In this document: piece after piece, positions 19,836-29,050 of the stretch
Layout of the letters: every line of letters starts with the position of its first letter
How positions within the stretch are numbered: the first letter of the stretch is position 1
DNA from: JADJOY01 sp046331705 [NCBI: bacterium]
GTDB lineage: Bacteria; JADJOY01
Direction of reading: 5' to 3'
Assembly (NCBI GenBank): GCA_046331705.1
Contig: JAXLQJ010000016.1
Span: 62,001-126,000 of the forward strand
Length of the DNA stretch: 64,000 nt
Notes under the pieces: model-generated
Told to the model about the DNA's origin: nothing
Databases searched by the model: none
What the model saw: the letters and a program-made list of their open reading frames with translations, nothing else
Made by a program: the position numbers and the translations under genes

Positions 19836-21479
19836 TCAGTCGAGCGCCAGCGCCTCCGCCACGACGCGACCGATCTCGGTCTCGTGGTGAAGGCCCGCGA
19901 AGCGGCGCGTCCAGGCCGGTGGCCCGGCGGCGATGGCCAGAACCAGGGTCGAGGTGTGGGTGCCCGTCCCCCACACGATCCCCTGCTGGCGCGCGATGGC
20001 GCGGCCGAGCAGCGCCGCGCGAGCGCGCGGCGGATCGACGTAGAACTCCTTGAAGTCGCGGACTCGGGGGAACGTCTGCTCGTCGAGGTAGCGGTGCCCC
20101 GGCACGTAGCTGGTGTTGGGCTCGGTGGCGAGGACCGTCGCCGCGTCCTGGATCGTGATGGGGAAGCGCGAGAGCGCGTTGAAGCGTTCCCGCAACGTTG
20201 CCGGCGTGCGTTCGCTCTCCGGGAGCGTGTCGAACTCGTCCAGCAGCTCGCCGAAGCTCTGGCGCTGCTCGTGGAGCTGGTCGAGCACGGCGGGGTCGCC
20301 GAAGTTGAACTCGCTCTGGAACGTCTTGCCACCGAGGGTGGCGCCGGCGAGTGCCAGGCCGCCGGGGATCTGCCAGCGCGAGTAGCTGAACCCGAACGAG
20401 CCGGTCTCGTGATCCGCGGTGACCACCAGCAACGTCTCCGGGTGCTCGTCCATCCAGGCGCGGATCGCGCCCAAGGTCTCGTCGAAGTCGAGCATCTCCT
20501 GGAGCAGGTCGCCGGCGTCGTTGTCGTGGCCCGCCCAATCGATCTGGCCGCCCGCTTCCACCATCAGGAAGAAGCCCTTGGACGAGCTTGCGAGCCGCTC
20601 GAGCGCGGCGCGCGTCATCTCCACCATGGTCGGCACGCTTCGGCCCGGCTCGGCGCGGGCGCGGCGCATCGCGAGCGCGTCGGGCATGGCGCCGGACGCG
20701 AAGAGCCCGAGGAGCCGCGCTCCCCGCGCACCCGCGAGCCCGTCGCCGTCGAAGACCACCGCGTAGCCGAGATCCCGCGCCTGCGCGACGAGATCGCGCT
20801 CGTCGGCGCGCCGCGACTCGAGCCGGAAGGACGCCGGCAGCCGCGCGCGCCACGCCTCGCGCACCGCCGAGCCTGGCTCGTTCACCTGCGCGGGAAGGAA
20901 GCTCCTGAGCCCACCGGAGAGCATCACGTCCGGCGCCGCGGCGAGCAGATCCTCGGCGATCTCGGGCTCCTGGTAGCGATAGGGTCGGTGCGCCGCGAAC
21001 GCTGCGGGGGTCGCGTCGGTGATGCGCACGTTGGACACGAGCCCGGTCGCGTAGCCGGCGCGCTTCGCCTTCTCGAGGACGGTCTCGGCGCGATTGCCGC
21101 TGGCGTCGACGCCGATCATGCCGGGCCGCGACGGGAGCGCGGTGGCGATCTGGGTCGCCGATCCCGCCGAGTCGTTGACCAGCCCATCGGCGGGCTCGGT
21201 GCTCGACAAGCCCACCTGGCCCTCGTTCATGAGCGCGTCGAGGTGCAGGCGCCGATCCGGCACCACGGAATGGGGCGCGTGCCGTGCGTAGAGGTTCGCG
21301 AGGGCGATCTGCTGCGGCCCCATGCCGTCGCCGATCACCAGGATCACGTTGCGGACGCGGTTGGCCGCCGGGTCGTCGCGTAGCACCGCTTGCGAGCGGC
21401 ACCCGAGCGAGAGGCGTGCGAGCCAAGCCGCACCGGCCAGCAGCGAGAGGATCTTCCACACGGACGATGGCTTGCGCAT
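19836..21479 (-). CDS. phoA: alkaline phosphatase (PhoA family, lipoprotein)
   Basis: 547 residues. It hydrolyses phosphate monoesters outside the cytoplasm under phosphate limitation. The N-terminus carries a signal with a lipobox (LSLGC), suggesting a lipid-anchored form rather than the free periplasmic E. coli type. Metal and catalytic residues are all there: VIGDGMG (Asp, metal), nucleophile Ser in VNDSAGSAT, WAGHDND (metal ligands), TADHETGSF (Asp/His) and a late GTHTSTLV His. ATG 21479 is supported by the signal peptide. It diverges from the phosphonate operon; the Pho-box candidate at 21634 lies between them. Confidence 0.93.
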   Translation of the reverse strand: MRKPSSVWKILSLLAGAAWLARLSLGCRSQAVLRDDPAANRVRNVILVIGDGMGPQQIALANLYARHAPHSVVPDRRLHLDALMNEGQVGLSSTEPADGLVNDSAGSATQIATALPSRPGMIGVDASGNRAETVLEKAKRAGYATGLVSNVRITDATPAAFAAHRPYRYQEPEIAEDLLAAAPDVMLSGGLRSFLPAQVNEPGSAVREAWRARLPASFRLESRRADERDLVAQARDLGYAVVFDGDGLAGARGARLLGLFASGAMPDALAMRRARAEPGRSVPTMVEMTRAALERLASSSKGFFLMVEAGGQIDWAGHDNDAGDLLQEMLDFDETLGAIRAWMDEHPETLLVVTADHETGSFGFSYSRWQIPGGLALAGATLGGKTFQSEFNFGDPAVLDQLHEQRQSFGELLDEFDTLPESERTPATLRERFNALSRFPITIQDAATVLATEPNTSYVPGHRYLDEQTFPRVRDFKEFYVDPPRARAALLGRAIARQQGIVWGTGTHTSTLVLAIAAGPPAWTRRFAGLHHETEIGRVVAEALALD

Positions 21480-21633
21480 GTCGATTCGGCGGCGGCGTCG
21501 AGGGCAGGCGGACGGGGTGCGAACGGACTCTCGCGGCGCGGCACCTGAACGATGCCCGCCACGAATGGCGGCTCGTGGGCGGCCGTGTGTCGGGGCGGTG
21601 GCCAGGTGCGGACGGAACCGTTTCGTTCCGCGC

Positions 21634-21651
21634 CCGCCACGCGCGTGTCAT
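21634..21651 (+). promoter_or_regulatory. Pho-box candidate between phoA and phnS2
   Basis: CCGCCAC-GCGC-GTGTCAT: two 7-mers with a 4-bp spacer, each one base away from the stronger sites here or the E. coli consensus CTGTCAT. It lies 86 bp before the phnS2 start and 155 bp from the phoA start, so it could serve either direction. Confidence 0.5.
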
Positions 21652-21736
21652 CGAAAGTTCGCCGAGCCTGACTAGCGTCCTTCCCTCGAGGATCGGCGGC
21701 GGTCGAGCCCACGCCGCTGCGGGGGAGGTCGAGTCG

Positions 21737-22792
21737 ATGCTGGCGTCCAAGCACGGATCGTGCGCGCGAAAGCTGGGAATCGCGCTGGCGGCATGCCTCG
21801 GCGCGCTCGCGGGTGCGCGTCCAGCCCCTGCCGCCGAGCGCACCCCGATCCTGGTCTACACGGCGCTCGAGGCGGACGATCTCAAGAAGTACAAGGCGGC
21901 GTTCGAGCGGGACGTGCCCGACGTCGAGATTCGCTGGGTGCGCGATTCCACCGGCGTGGTCACCGCCAAGCTCCTGGCCGAGCGCGACAACCCGCAGGCC
22001 GACGTGGTGTGGGGGCTGGTGGCGACCAGCATCGTCGAGCTCGCGCAGAGCGGCCTGATCGAGCCGTACGCGCCGAAGGGTTTGGAGGCGGTCGGCGCCC
22101 GCTATCGCGACCCCGCCGATCCGCCCAGGTGGGTGGGCATGGAGGCGCTCGTCGCGACGGTGTGCGTGAACACGGTGGAAGCCAAGAAGCTGGGGCTGCC
22201 GACGCCGACCTCGTGGAAGGACCTCACCCAGCCGGTCTTCAAGGGCCACGTCTCCATGCCGGACCCCAGCTCCTCCGGGACCGGTCTGCTCAACGTCGCG
22301 AGCTGGCTTCAGGCCTTCGGAGACGAAGGTGGGTGGGCGTTCATGAAGGCGCTCGACGCGAACGTATCCGTCTACACCCACTCGGGCTCGAAGCCGTGCA
22401 AGGACGCGGCGATCGGCGAGACGGCGCTCGGCATCTCGTTCGATTCCCGCGGCGCGCGGCTGCGCGAGAAAGGCGCGCCGATCGAGCTGGTGTTCCCGAG
22501 TGAGGGCGTGGGCTGGGACATCGACGCGACGGCGCTGGTCAAGGGCGCCAAGCATCCGGACGCGGCGCGCAAGCTCGCGGATTGGGCCGTCACGCGTGCC
22601 GCGAACGAGGTCTACGCGCAGGGCTACGGGGTGGTTGCGATGCCGGGGGTGGCCAAGCTGCCGGATTTCGAGCCAGCGGATCTGGAAGCGCGGCTCATCC
22701 CCAACGACTTCGACTGGATCGGCAAGAACCGCAAGCGGATCCTGGCCGAGTGGCAGGCGCGCTTCGGCTCGAAGACGGAGCGCGAGCCATGA
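21737..22792 (+). CDS. phnS2: 2-aminoethylphosphonate ABC transporter substrate-binding protein (PhnS2-like)
   Basis: 351 residues with a clear Sec signal peptide (basic start, hydrophobic core, cleavage near PAPAAE). It has the Fe3+/aminoethylphosphonate-type solute-binding fold: LVYTALEADDLKKYKAAFE near the N-terminus, then SSSGTGLLNV and VGWDIDATALVKGAKHP. I call it the PhnS2 type because it heads an operon that continues with an ATPase, a fused permease, PhnW, PhnX and a PhnZ-like protein. The protein alone could be mistaken for an iron(III) binder. ATG 21737 follows GGGGGAGG. The stop overlaps the next ATG (ATGA). Confidence 0.85.
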   Translation: MLASKHGSCARKLGIALAACLGALAGARPAPAAERTPILVYTALEADDLKKYKAAFERDVPDVEIRWVRDSTGVVTAKLLAERDNPQADVVWGLVATSIVELAQSGLIEPYAPKGLEAVGARYRDPADPPRWVGMEALVATVCVNTVEAKKLGLPTPTSWKDLTQPVFKGHVSMPDPSSSGTGLLNVASWLQAFGDEGGWAFMKALDANVSVYTHSGSKPCKDAAIGETALGISFDSRGARLREKGAPIELVFPSEGVGWDIDATALVKGAKHPDAARKLADWAVTRAANEVYAQGYGVVAMPGVAKLPDFEPADLEARLIPNDFDWIGKNRKRILAEWQARFGSKTEREP

Positions 22793-24033
22793 GCGCCGCC
22801 GCCGAAGCTCCGCTCCGGCGAACGGTGTCGTTCGTCGCGCCGTCGCGCGGCGGCGACGACGCGCGCGACGCGAGTGCCCCCGACGGCGCGCTCTCCGGTG
22901 CCGTGCTCGTTTCGCCGACCGTCGCGCGCACGGCCTATCTGCGGATCGAGCGGCTCTCGAAATCGTACGGCTCGTTCCAGGCGCTGCGCGCCGTCGACCT
23001 CGAGGTCTTCGAGGGCGAGCTGGTCTGCTTTCTAGGGCCGTCGGGCTGCGGCAAGACCACGCTCTTGCGCGCCATCGCCGGGCTCGCCCCTCAGGATTGC
23101 GGCAGGATCGTCCAGGCGGGGCAGGACATCTCGAGCCTGCCGCCCTCACGACGCGATTTCGGGATCGTCTTCCAGTCGTACGCGCTCTTCCCGAACCTCA
23201 CCGTCGCCCAGAACGTGGGCTACGGGCTGGCCACGCGGCGCTTGCCGCGCGCGGGGATCGAGGCGCGCGTGAAGGAGCTCCTCGAGCTGGTCGGGCTCGC
23301 CACCTCGGCGCGAAAGTTCCCGGCGCAGCTTTCGGGAGGCCAGCAACAGCGCGTGGCCCTGGCGCGCGCGTTGGCGACGTCGCCGGGGCTCTTGCTGCTG
23401 GACGAGCCGCTGAGCGCGCTCGATGCGCGGGTGCGCGCCCACCTGCGTCACGAGATCAAGCACCTCACCAAGCGCTTGCGGGTGACCACGATCCTGGTGA
23501 CCCACGATCAGGAAGAGGCGCTCGCCATGGCCGATCGCATCGTGGTCATGAACCACGGCGTCATCGAGCAAGTGGGGACGCCGCTCGAGATCTACCGCTC
23601 GCCGGCGACGCCGTTCGTCGCCGATTTCGTGGGGAAGATGAACTCGTGGCCGGGAGTGAGCGACGGCGCCGGCCGCGTCGTCGTGGGCGAGCTGCGATTC
23701 GTCGTGGACCCCCCGCTCGCGCTCGCGTCGCGCGTGCCGCGCGACGGCAACCACGGTGTGGTGCTGTGCGTGCGCCCCGAGGACGTGGTGGTCGGCGGCG
23801 CCGGCGGACAGGCGCTCGCGAACGAGTTCGCCGCAGCGATCGAAGCGCTCGATTTCCTGGGCTCGTTCGTCCGCGCGACGCTGGCCGTGCCTGGCGGCGC
23901 GGCTCCCCCGCTGGTCGCCGATCTCTCCATTCAGGTCGCCCGGGCCCTGGATCTGAGCGAAGGCCAGCGCGTGAGGGTGGCGCTTCCGCCCGAGCGGATC
24001 CAGGTCTTTCCGAGCACCACCTCGCAGGCGTGA
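22789..24033 (+). CDS. phnT2: 2-aminoethylphosphonate ABC transporter ATP-binding protein (PhnT2-like)
   Basis: 414 residues. The ATPase domain starts near residue 45, with Walker A GPSGCGKTT, the Q-loop FQSYALFPNLT, signature [15 protein letters not shown], Walker B LLLLDEPLSALD and switch HDQEE. The C-terminal TOBE-type region (GVVLCVRPEDVVVGG onward) is usual for transporters of iron, spermidine or phosphonate. The first 45 residues are a low-complexity extension. The ATG overlaps the stop of the binding-protein gene; the permease begins 5 bp after its stop. Energises uptake through the fused permease. Confidence 0.9.
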   Translation: MSAAAEAPLRRTVSFVAPSRGGDDARDASAPDGALSGAVLVSPTVARTAYLRIERLSKSYGSFQALRAVDLEVFEGELVCFLGPSGCGKTTLLRAIAGLAPQDCGRIVQAGQDISSLPPSRRDFGIVFQSYALFPNLTVAQNVGYGLATRRLPRAGIEARVKELLELVGLATSARKFPAQLSGGQQQRVALARALATSPGLLLLDEPLSALDARVRAHLRHEIKHLTKRLRVTTILVTHDQEEALAMADRIVVMNHGVIEQVGTPLEIYRSPATPFVADFVGKMNSWPGVSDGAGRVVVGELRFVVDPPLALASRVPRDGNHGVVLCVRPEDVVVGGAGGQALANEFAAAIEALDFLGSFVRATLAVPGGAAPPLVADLSIQVARALDLSEGQRVRVALPPERIQVFPSTTSQA

Positions 24034-24037
24034 GCTC

Positions 24038-25804
24038 GTGACGGCGGAGCGAGTGGCGACCGTGGACCGAGCGGCGGCAGTGGACGTGGTGAGCCCGCGC
24101 GCGCTCGTCGCTCCGCGCCGCCGGCTCGCGGCGCCGGTCCGCGTGCGGCTCACGTTCGAGGACTGGCTCCAGGGCGGCGCCGCCACCCTGGTGCTGGCGG
24201 GATTCGCCATCGCGCTCGTGTTGCCGCTCGCGCTGCTGATCGCACGCAGCTTTCTCGATTCCGACGGTGCGTTCGTCGGGCTCGCCAACTACGCTCGCTA
24301 CTTCGCGACACCCGCGCTGGCGGCGGCGATCCATCACAGCCTGGTGGTGGTGGCGCTGGCGACCGTGATCACGCTGCTCCTGGCGCTCGGGTACGCGTAC
24401 GGGCTCGCGCGGACGCGCATCCCGGGCAAGCCGTTCTTTCGAGTGGTGGCCCTGGCACCCGCGCTGGCCCCCTCGCTCTTGCCGGCGATCTCGTTCGTCT
24501 ACCTCTTCGGCAAGCAGGGTCTCCTGCGCGCGTGGATGGGTGGAGCGTCGATCTACGGTCCGATCGGGATCGTGGCGGGCCTCGTGTTCTACGTGTTTCC
24601 CGCGGCGGTGATGATGATCGGCACCGCGCTCTCCACCGCCGATCAGCGGCTCTACGAGGCGGCGGAGTCGCTCGGCGCGGGGCCGGTGCGCACGTTCTTC
24701 ACGGTGACGCTGCCGGGGATGCGCTACGGGCTGGTGAGCGCGATGCTCGTGCTCTTCACGCTCACGCTCACCGATTTCGGCGTGGCGAAGGTGATCGGCG
24801 CGAGCTACGGCGTCCTCGCCACGGACATCTACAAGCAGGTGGTGGGACAGCAGGACTTCCAGATGGGCGCCGTCGTGAGCGTGGTGCTGCTGGTGCCGGC
24901 GGTGCTCGCGTTCGTCCTGGATCGCGTGCTTCAGAGGCGCCAGGCGGCGCTGGTGTCGGCGCGCTCGGTGCCCTACGAGGTGCGGGCGAATCGTGTGCGG
25001 GACGGATTCTTCCTGGCGGCGTGCACGCTGATCGCGGGGGCGATCGTCGGCGTGATCGGCGTCGCGGCGTATGCGTCGTTCGTGCGTCTGTGGCCGTACG
25101 ACCTGAGCCTGGTCCTCGACAACTACCGCTTCGATCTCGTGGACGGAGGAGGCTGGGCGGCGTTCCGTTCGAGCCTCGAGCTCGCGTTCTCCACGGCGAT
25201 CGTCGGGACGATCGTGATCTTCGTGGGCGCGTACCTGGTGGAGAAGGCGCGCGGGCTCGAGGGACCGCGTGCGCTGATCCAGCTGCTCGCGGTGATCCCG
25301 CTGGCCGTGCCTGGCGTGGTGCTCGGTCTCGCCTACGTCTTCTTCTTCAACTCGCCCGCGAACCCGCTGCACGGGCTCTACCGAACGATGCCGTTGCTCG
25401 TGATCTGCACCGTGGTCCACTTCTACAGCGTCGGGCACATGACGGCGGTGACCGCGCTCAAGCAGCTCGATCCCGAGCTCGAGGCGGTCTCGGCGTCGCT
25501 CCAGGTGCCGTTCTACCGAACCGTGTGGCGCGTGACCGTGCCGCTCACGCTGCCCGCGCTGCTCGACATCGGCATGCTGCTCTTCGCCAACGCGATGACC
25601 ACGGTCTCTGCGCTGGTGTTCCTCTACGGTCCGGATACCCAGCTCGCGTCGGTGGCGGTGCTCAACATGGACGACGCCGGCGACACGGCGCCCGCCGCGG
25701 CCATGGCCCTGGTGATCGTGCTCACCTCCGTGGCGGTGCGCGCGCTGCACGGCCTGGCGGCGCGTTGGTTGGTGCGCCGAACCCAAGCCTGGAAGGCTCG
25801 ATGA
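24038..25804 (+). CDS. phnU2: 2-aminoethylphosphonate ABC transporter permease, fused two-domain (PhnU2-like)
   Basis: 588 residues with about 12 membrane segments: two BPD_transp_1 halves joined in one chain (roughly 50-290 and 320-580). Each half has an EAA-type loop before its last segments ([21 protein letters not shown] and [21 protein letters not shown]), where the ATPase docks. The single-gene pair agrees with the PhnU2 subtype, whereas Salmonella PhnU and PhnV are separate. GTG 24038 follows the ATPase stop by 5 bp; the first 40 residues are cytoplasmic and basic. The stop overlaps the ATG of phnW (ATGA). Transport specificity is inferred from phnWX. Confidence 0.9.
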   Translation: MTAERVATVDRAAAVDVVSPRALVAPRRRLAAPVRVRLTFEDWLQGGAATLVLAGFAIALVLPLALLIARSFLDSDGAFVGLANYARYFATPALAAAIHHSLVVVALATVITLLLALGYAYGLARTRIPGKPFFRVVALAPALAPSLLPAISFVYLFGKQGLLRAWMGGASIYGPIGIVAGLVFYVFPAAVMMIGTALSTADQRLYEAAESLGAGPVRTFFTVTLPGMRYGLVSAMLVLFTLTLTDFGVAKVIGASYGVLATDIYKQVVGQQDFQMGAVVSVVLLVPAVLAFVLDRVLQRRQAALVSARSVPYEVRANRVRDGFFLAACTLIAGAIVGVIGVAAYASFVRLWPYDLSLVLDNYRFDLVDGGGWAAFRSSLELAFSTAIVGTIVIFVGAYLVEKARGLEGPRALIQLLAVIPLAVPGVVLGLAYVFFFNSPANPLHGLYRTMPLLVICTVVHFYSVGHMTAVTALKQLDPELEAVSASLQVPFYRTVWRVTVPLTLPALLDIGMLLFANAMTTVSALVFLYGPDTQLASVAVLNMDDAGDTAPAAAMALVIVLTSVAVRALHGLAARWLVRRTQAWKAR

Positions 25805-27003
25805 ACGATCTCACGGATGTCCAAGACACACCGGCTCACGCCGCGTCGCCACCCGCGGAGCGCGGCGAAGCACGCGATCCGTGGCTCCTCACGCCGGGGC
25901 CGCTCACCACGTCCACGTCGGTCAAGGCCGCGATGCTCCACGATTGGGGCTCGCGCGACGCCTCGTTCATCGCCATGACGGCCCGGGTGCGCGCCCGTCT
26001 CACGGCGCTAGTGCACGCCACGAGCACCCACGAGTGTGTGCCCATCCAGGGCAGCGGCACGTTCGTGGTAGAGGCGACGCTCGGCACGCTCGTGCCTCGC
26101 GACGGCAAGGCGCTGGTGCTGGTGAACGGAGCGTACGGCGAGCGAATCGCCGAGATCCTCGCTCGCATCGGCAGGCGCGTCGCGACGCTCGAATGGGAGG
26201 AGTCGGCGCCTGTCGATCCGCTGCGGGTCGACGTGACGCTCGCGGACGACCTCGCGATCACGCACGTGGTCGTCGTCCATTGCGAGACCACCACCGGGCT
26301 CTTGAACCCGCTTCCGGAAGTCGCGGCCGTGGTCGCGCGCCACGGGCGGCGGTTGATCGTGGACGCGATGAGCGCGTTCGGCGCCCTCGAGGTCGACGCG
26401 CGATCCACTCCGTTCGACGCGCTGGTCGCGTCCTCGAACAAGTGTCTGGAAGGGGTGCCCGGCATCGGCTTCGCGATCGTGCGTCGCGACGCGCTCGCCG
26501 CCGCATCCGGCCAGGCGCATTCGGTGGCCCTCGATCTGCACGCCCAGTGGCGAGGGCTGGAGGCGAACGGTCAATGGCGCTTCACGCCGCCGACCCACGT
26601 GCTCGCGGCGCTCGACCGCGCGATCGAGGAGCACGTGCTGGAGGGAGGCGTGGCGGGGCGTGGCGCGCGCTATCGCGCCAACTGCGCGGCGCTGGTGACG
26701 GGCATGCGCGCGCTCGGTTTCGAGACCTTCCTGCCCGACGCGTTGCAGGCCCCGATCATCGTCACCTTTCACCGTCCCGCCGATCCCCGATTCGACTTCG
26801 AGGCGTTCTACGGAGCGCTTCGCCGGCGCGGGTTCGTGATCTATCCCGGCAAGCTCACGCAGGCATCGACCTTCCGCATGGGCTGCATCGGCCGAATCGG
26901 CCCGATCGAGATCGGCGCTGCCGTGGCCGCCGTGCGCGAGTCGCTCGCCGAGCTCGGGGTCGCGAGCGGCCGTGCCCGGACCGAGCTCGCTTCCCACGCG
27001 TGA
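25801..27003 (+). CDS. phnW: 2-aminoethylphosphonate--pyruvate transaminase
   Basis: 400 residues, PLP enzyme. It moves the amino group of 2-aminoethylphosphonate to pyruvate, giving phosphonoacetaldehyde and alanine. It starts the conserved region with [25 protein letters not shown], a signature of PhnW, has [10 protein letters not shown] for PLP phosphate, [10 protein letters not shown] for the Asp pairing with the pyridine N, and [11 protein letters not shown] with Schiff-base Lys214. The end shows FYPGKLT-type binding ([19 protein letters not shown]). Translation is coupled to the permease gene, and phnX follows 59 bp later. Confidence 0.95.
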   Translation: MNDLTDVQDTPAHAASPPAERGEARDPWLLTPGPLTTSTSVKAAMLHDWGSRDASFIAMTARVRARLTALVHATSTHECVPIQGSGTFVVEATLGTLVPRDGKALVLVNGAYGERIAEILARIGRRVATLEWEESAPVDPLRVDVTLADDLAITHVVVVHCETTTGLLNPLPEVAAVVARHGRRLIVDAMSAFGALEVDARSTPFDALVASSNKCLEGVPGIGFAIVRRDALAAASGQAHSVALDLHAQWRGLEANGQWRFTPPTHVLAALDRAIEEHVLEGGVAGRGARYRANCAALVTGMRALGFETFLPDALQAPIIVTFHRPADPRFDFEAFYGALRRRGFVIYPGKLTQASTFRMGCIGRIGPIEIGAAVAAVRESLAELGVASGRARTELASHA

Positions 27004-27062
27004 CGAGATCGTCGCCGTCCGGGCAACGAATCCTCACCGACGCCGATCATCCTGGAGACGTC

Positions 27063-27884
27063 ATGAGCACGCACCCGTATCGCGGCCCGGTCCGCGCCGT
27101 CATCTTCGATTGGGCGGGCACCGTCGTGGACTTCGGCTCGCGCGCGCCCGCGATCGCGTTCCAGCAGGTGTTCGCCGCCGAGGGCGTACCGATCACCCTC
27201 GACGAGGCGCGCGTTCCCATGGGCATGGGCAAGCGCGATCACATTCGCGCCGTGAGTCGCCTCGCGAGTGTCGCGGAGCGCTGGCGCCGCGCGCGCGGAG
27301 CGCCGTGCGAGGAGCTCGACGTCGATCGCATGTACGCGAGCTTCGTGCCGATCCAGATCGCCTGCCTCGCCGCCCACGCGGACCTCGTTCCGGGCACGCT
27401 CGAGACCGTGGCCGCGTTGCGCGCGCGCGGCATCCGGATCGGCAGCACCACCGGCTACAGCCGCGAGATGATGGACGTGCTCGTGCCAGAAGCGTCGCGC
27501 CGCGGCTTCGCGCCCGACGCGGTGGCGTGCGCGAGCGACGTGGTGGAGGCGCGCCCGTCGCCGCTCATGTGCTACCGGGCGGCGCTCGATCTCGGGGTGT
27601 GGCCGCTCGCGGCGTGCATCAAGGTCGACGACACGCTCCCTGGCATCGACGAAGGACTGAACGCGGGCATGTGGACCGTGGGTGTCACGTTGTCGGGCAA
27701 CGAGCTCGGCTTGGACGCCGACGAGGTGTCTCGACTCCCGGCGTCGGATCTCGACGTGTGGCGCAAGCGCGCCGAGCGCCGCATGCTCGACGCCGGCGCG
27801 CATTTCGTCATCGACGGAGTGGGCGATCTCGTGCGCTGCGTCGACGACGTGGCGCGTCGCCTCGCGGCGGGAGAGCGTCCGTGA
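27063..27884 (+). CDS. phnX: phosphonoacetaldehyde hydrolase
   Basis: 273 residues, HAD superfamily. It splits the C-P bond of phosphonoacetaldehyde to acetaldehyde and phosphate, completing use of 2-aminoethylphosphonate. The nucleophile Asp16 is in AVIFDWAGTVVDFGS (the Ala in DWAGT is the PhnX variant of the DxD motif), the Schiff-base Lys57 is in PMGMGKRDHIRAV, and STTGYSREMM and KVDDTLPGIDEGLNAGMWTVGV supply the later HAD motifs. ATG 27063 comes after GGAGACGTC. The stop overlaps the GTG of the HD protein (GTGA). Confidence 0.96.
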   Translation: MSTHPYRGPVRAVIFDWAGTVVDFGSRAPAIAFQQVFAAEGVPITLDEARVPMGMGKRDHIRAVSRLASVAERWRRARGAPCEELDVDRMYASFVPIQIACLAAHADLVPGTLETVAALRARGIRIGSTTGYSREMMDVLVPEASRRGFAPDAVACASDVVEARPSPLMCYRAALDLGVWPLAACIKVDDTLPGIDEGLNAGMWTVGVTLSGNELGLDADEVSRLPASDLDVWRKRAERRMLDAGAHFVIDGVGDLVRCVDDVARRLAAGERP

Positions 27885-28456
27885 ACGCGGCCGCGAGGGC
27901 CGGCGCCGAGATCCGCGCGCTCTTCGCCGAGCGCGGCTCGCGCGCCTATTTCGGCGAGCCGGTGACGCAGCTCGACCACGCGCTTCAGACCGCGTGGCTT
28001 GCCGAGCGCTCGGGGGCGTCGAGCGCGCTGATCGTGGCGGCGCTCTGTCACGACGTCGGGCATCTGCTGCACGCCCACGGCGAAGCGTGCGCGGACGAAG
28101 GAGTCGACAGTCACCACGAAGCGCTGGGCGGCAAGTTCCTGGGCGAGCGATTCGGCCGCGAGGTGGCCGAGCCCGTCGCTCTGCACGTCGCCGCCAAGCG
28201 CTTCCTGTGCGCCAAGAGCCGCGACTACGCACGGTCCCTCTCGCAGGCCTCGCGCGCGAGCCTCGATCTCCAGGGCGGACCGATGTCGCCGTGGGAAGCG
28301 GAGCGCTTCGCCAACAAGCCGTTCGCGGGCGATGCCGTGGCGCTGCGCCGCTGGGACGACGCGGCGAAGGCGGTCGGGCTCGCGACCCCGAGCCTCGACC
28401 ATTTCCTCCGGCACGTGGACGAGTGTCTGCCGAGCCGTCTCGCCGCGCACGGGTGA
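27881..28456 (+). CDS. HD-domain oxygenase-like protein of phosphonate operons (PhnZ-like)
   Basis: 191 residues. PhnZ-type HD proteins use a mixed-valent di-iron site and O2 to cleave 1-hydroxy-2-aminoethylphosphonate. Seen here: AYFGEPVTQLDHALQTAWLAE (the Tyr-x-x-Glu pair that guards the PhnZ site, and a His), CHDVGH at about 56-61 (HD pair His57-Asp58), then DSHHEALGGKFL and ALHVAAKRFLC with more His. The PhnY partner that makes the hydroxylated substrate is absent from the window. A homologous HD family is known to travel with phnWX, and its job there is unclear. Whether this protein cleaves C-P bonds or has an accessory role is open. GTG start overlaps the phnX stop. Confidence 0.85.
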   Translation: MNAAARAGAEIRALFAERGSRAYFGEPVTQLDHALQTAWLAERSGASSALIVAALCHDVGHLLHAHGEACADEGVDSHHEALGGKFLGERFGREVAEPVALHVAAKRFLCAKSRDYARSLSQASRASLDLQGGPMSPWEAERFANKPFAGDAVALRRWDDAAKAVGLATPSLDHFLRHVDECLPSRLAAHG

Positions 28457-28559
28457 GCCGAGACGGTACGCATGTCGACGGGTCGCAAGCTCGGGCGAAC
28501 GAGCGCGCGCGGCGGATCGCCGAGATCGTTCGAGTGAAGCGCGCTGGCGGAGCCAAGAC

Positions 28560-28883
28560 ATGACGATCGTGAAAGAGGCGCAGTCCAGCCGCGTTTCGGC
28601 GGCGCTCGATCGAGCGGAAGCACGGCCGGTCGCGCACGACCTGCCGCTCGAGCACGACGAGCGGCTCAGGCGAGCCCTCGAATCCGAGGTGGAGAAGCTC
28701 GTCGACGAGTTCGGGGCGGTGCTGCCGCCGAGCGTGGTCGAGAGCGAGTTTGCGGTCTGCGTGCGCTCGTTCGAGAGCGCGCGGATTCGGATCTACGTGC
28801 CGGTGCTCAGCTACCGGAACGCGCGCCAGGCCCTGCGTCAGCGCGCCATCGGCACGCCCGACCCACCGAAGCGAACCGGCTGA
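28560..28883 (+). CDS. small acidic helical protein, three-helix bundle dimerisation-like
   Basis: 107 residues with no signal or membrane segment. The C-terminal half reads LVDEFGAVLPPSVVESEFAV then SARIRIYVPVLSYRNARQALRQR. That resembles the small three-helix-bundle domain of DUF3562-type proteins, which usually show 'RVRDFVPVLVER' at the same place. Function is not known. ATG 28560 opens a compact frame with no strong ribosome site. It follows the PhnZ-like gene by about 100 bp and could be cotranscribed, but nothing ties it to phosphonate use. Confidence 0.6.
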   Translation: MTIVKEAQSSRVSAALDRAEARPVAHDLPLEHDERLRRALESEVEKLVDEFGAVLPPSVVESEFAVCVRSFESARIRIYVPVLSYRNARQALRQRAIGTPDPPKRTG

Positions 28884-29050
28884 GCGGTGACGAGGTCGTT
28901 CGCCCGCGCGCTCCACGCGAGTGTGCACGGAGCGCCGCGCGTTGGTCCGGCGGCGCCATGCGCAACGCCCACTCGTCGCGAAATCATGGAGGATTTCACA
29001 GGCGTGTCGCTTGCAACCGAAGGAGGTGCAGCGCCGAAAGGAGCGACGAC

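Noticed and set aside
18961-21843. A 960-codon minus-strand open frame
   Set aside because: It is Arg-rich over its length and covers phoA and the secreted protein in another frame, both of which have intact motifs. High GC leaves long open shadow frames.
21737-25804. Iron(III) transporter identity
   Set aside because: Sequence alone resembles Fe3+ ABC systems, but coupling to phnW-phnX-phnZ-like genes makes aminoethylphosphonate far more likely.
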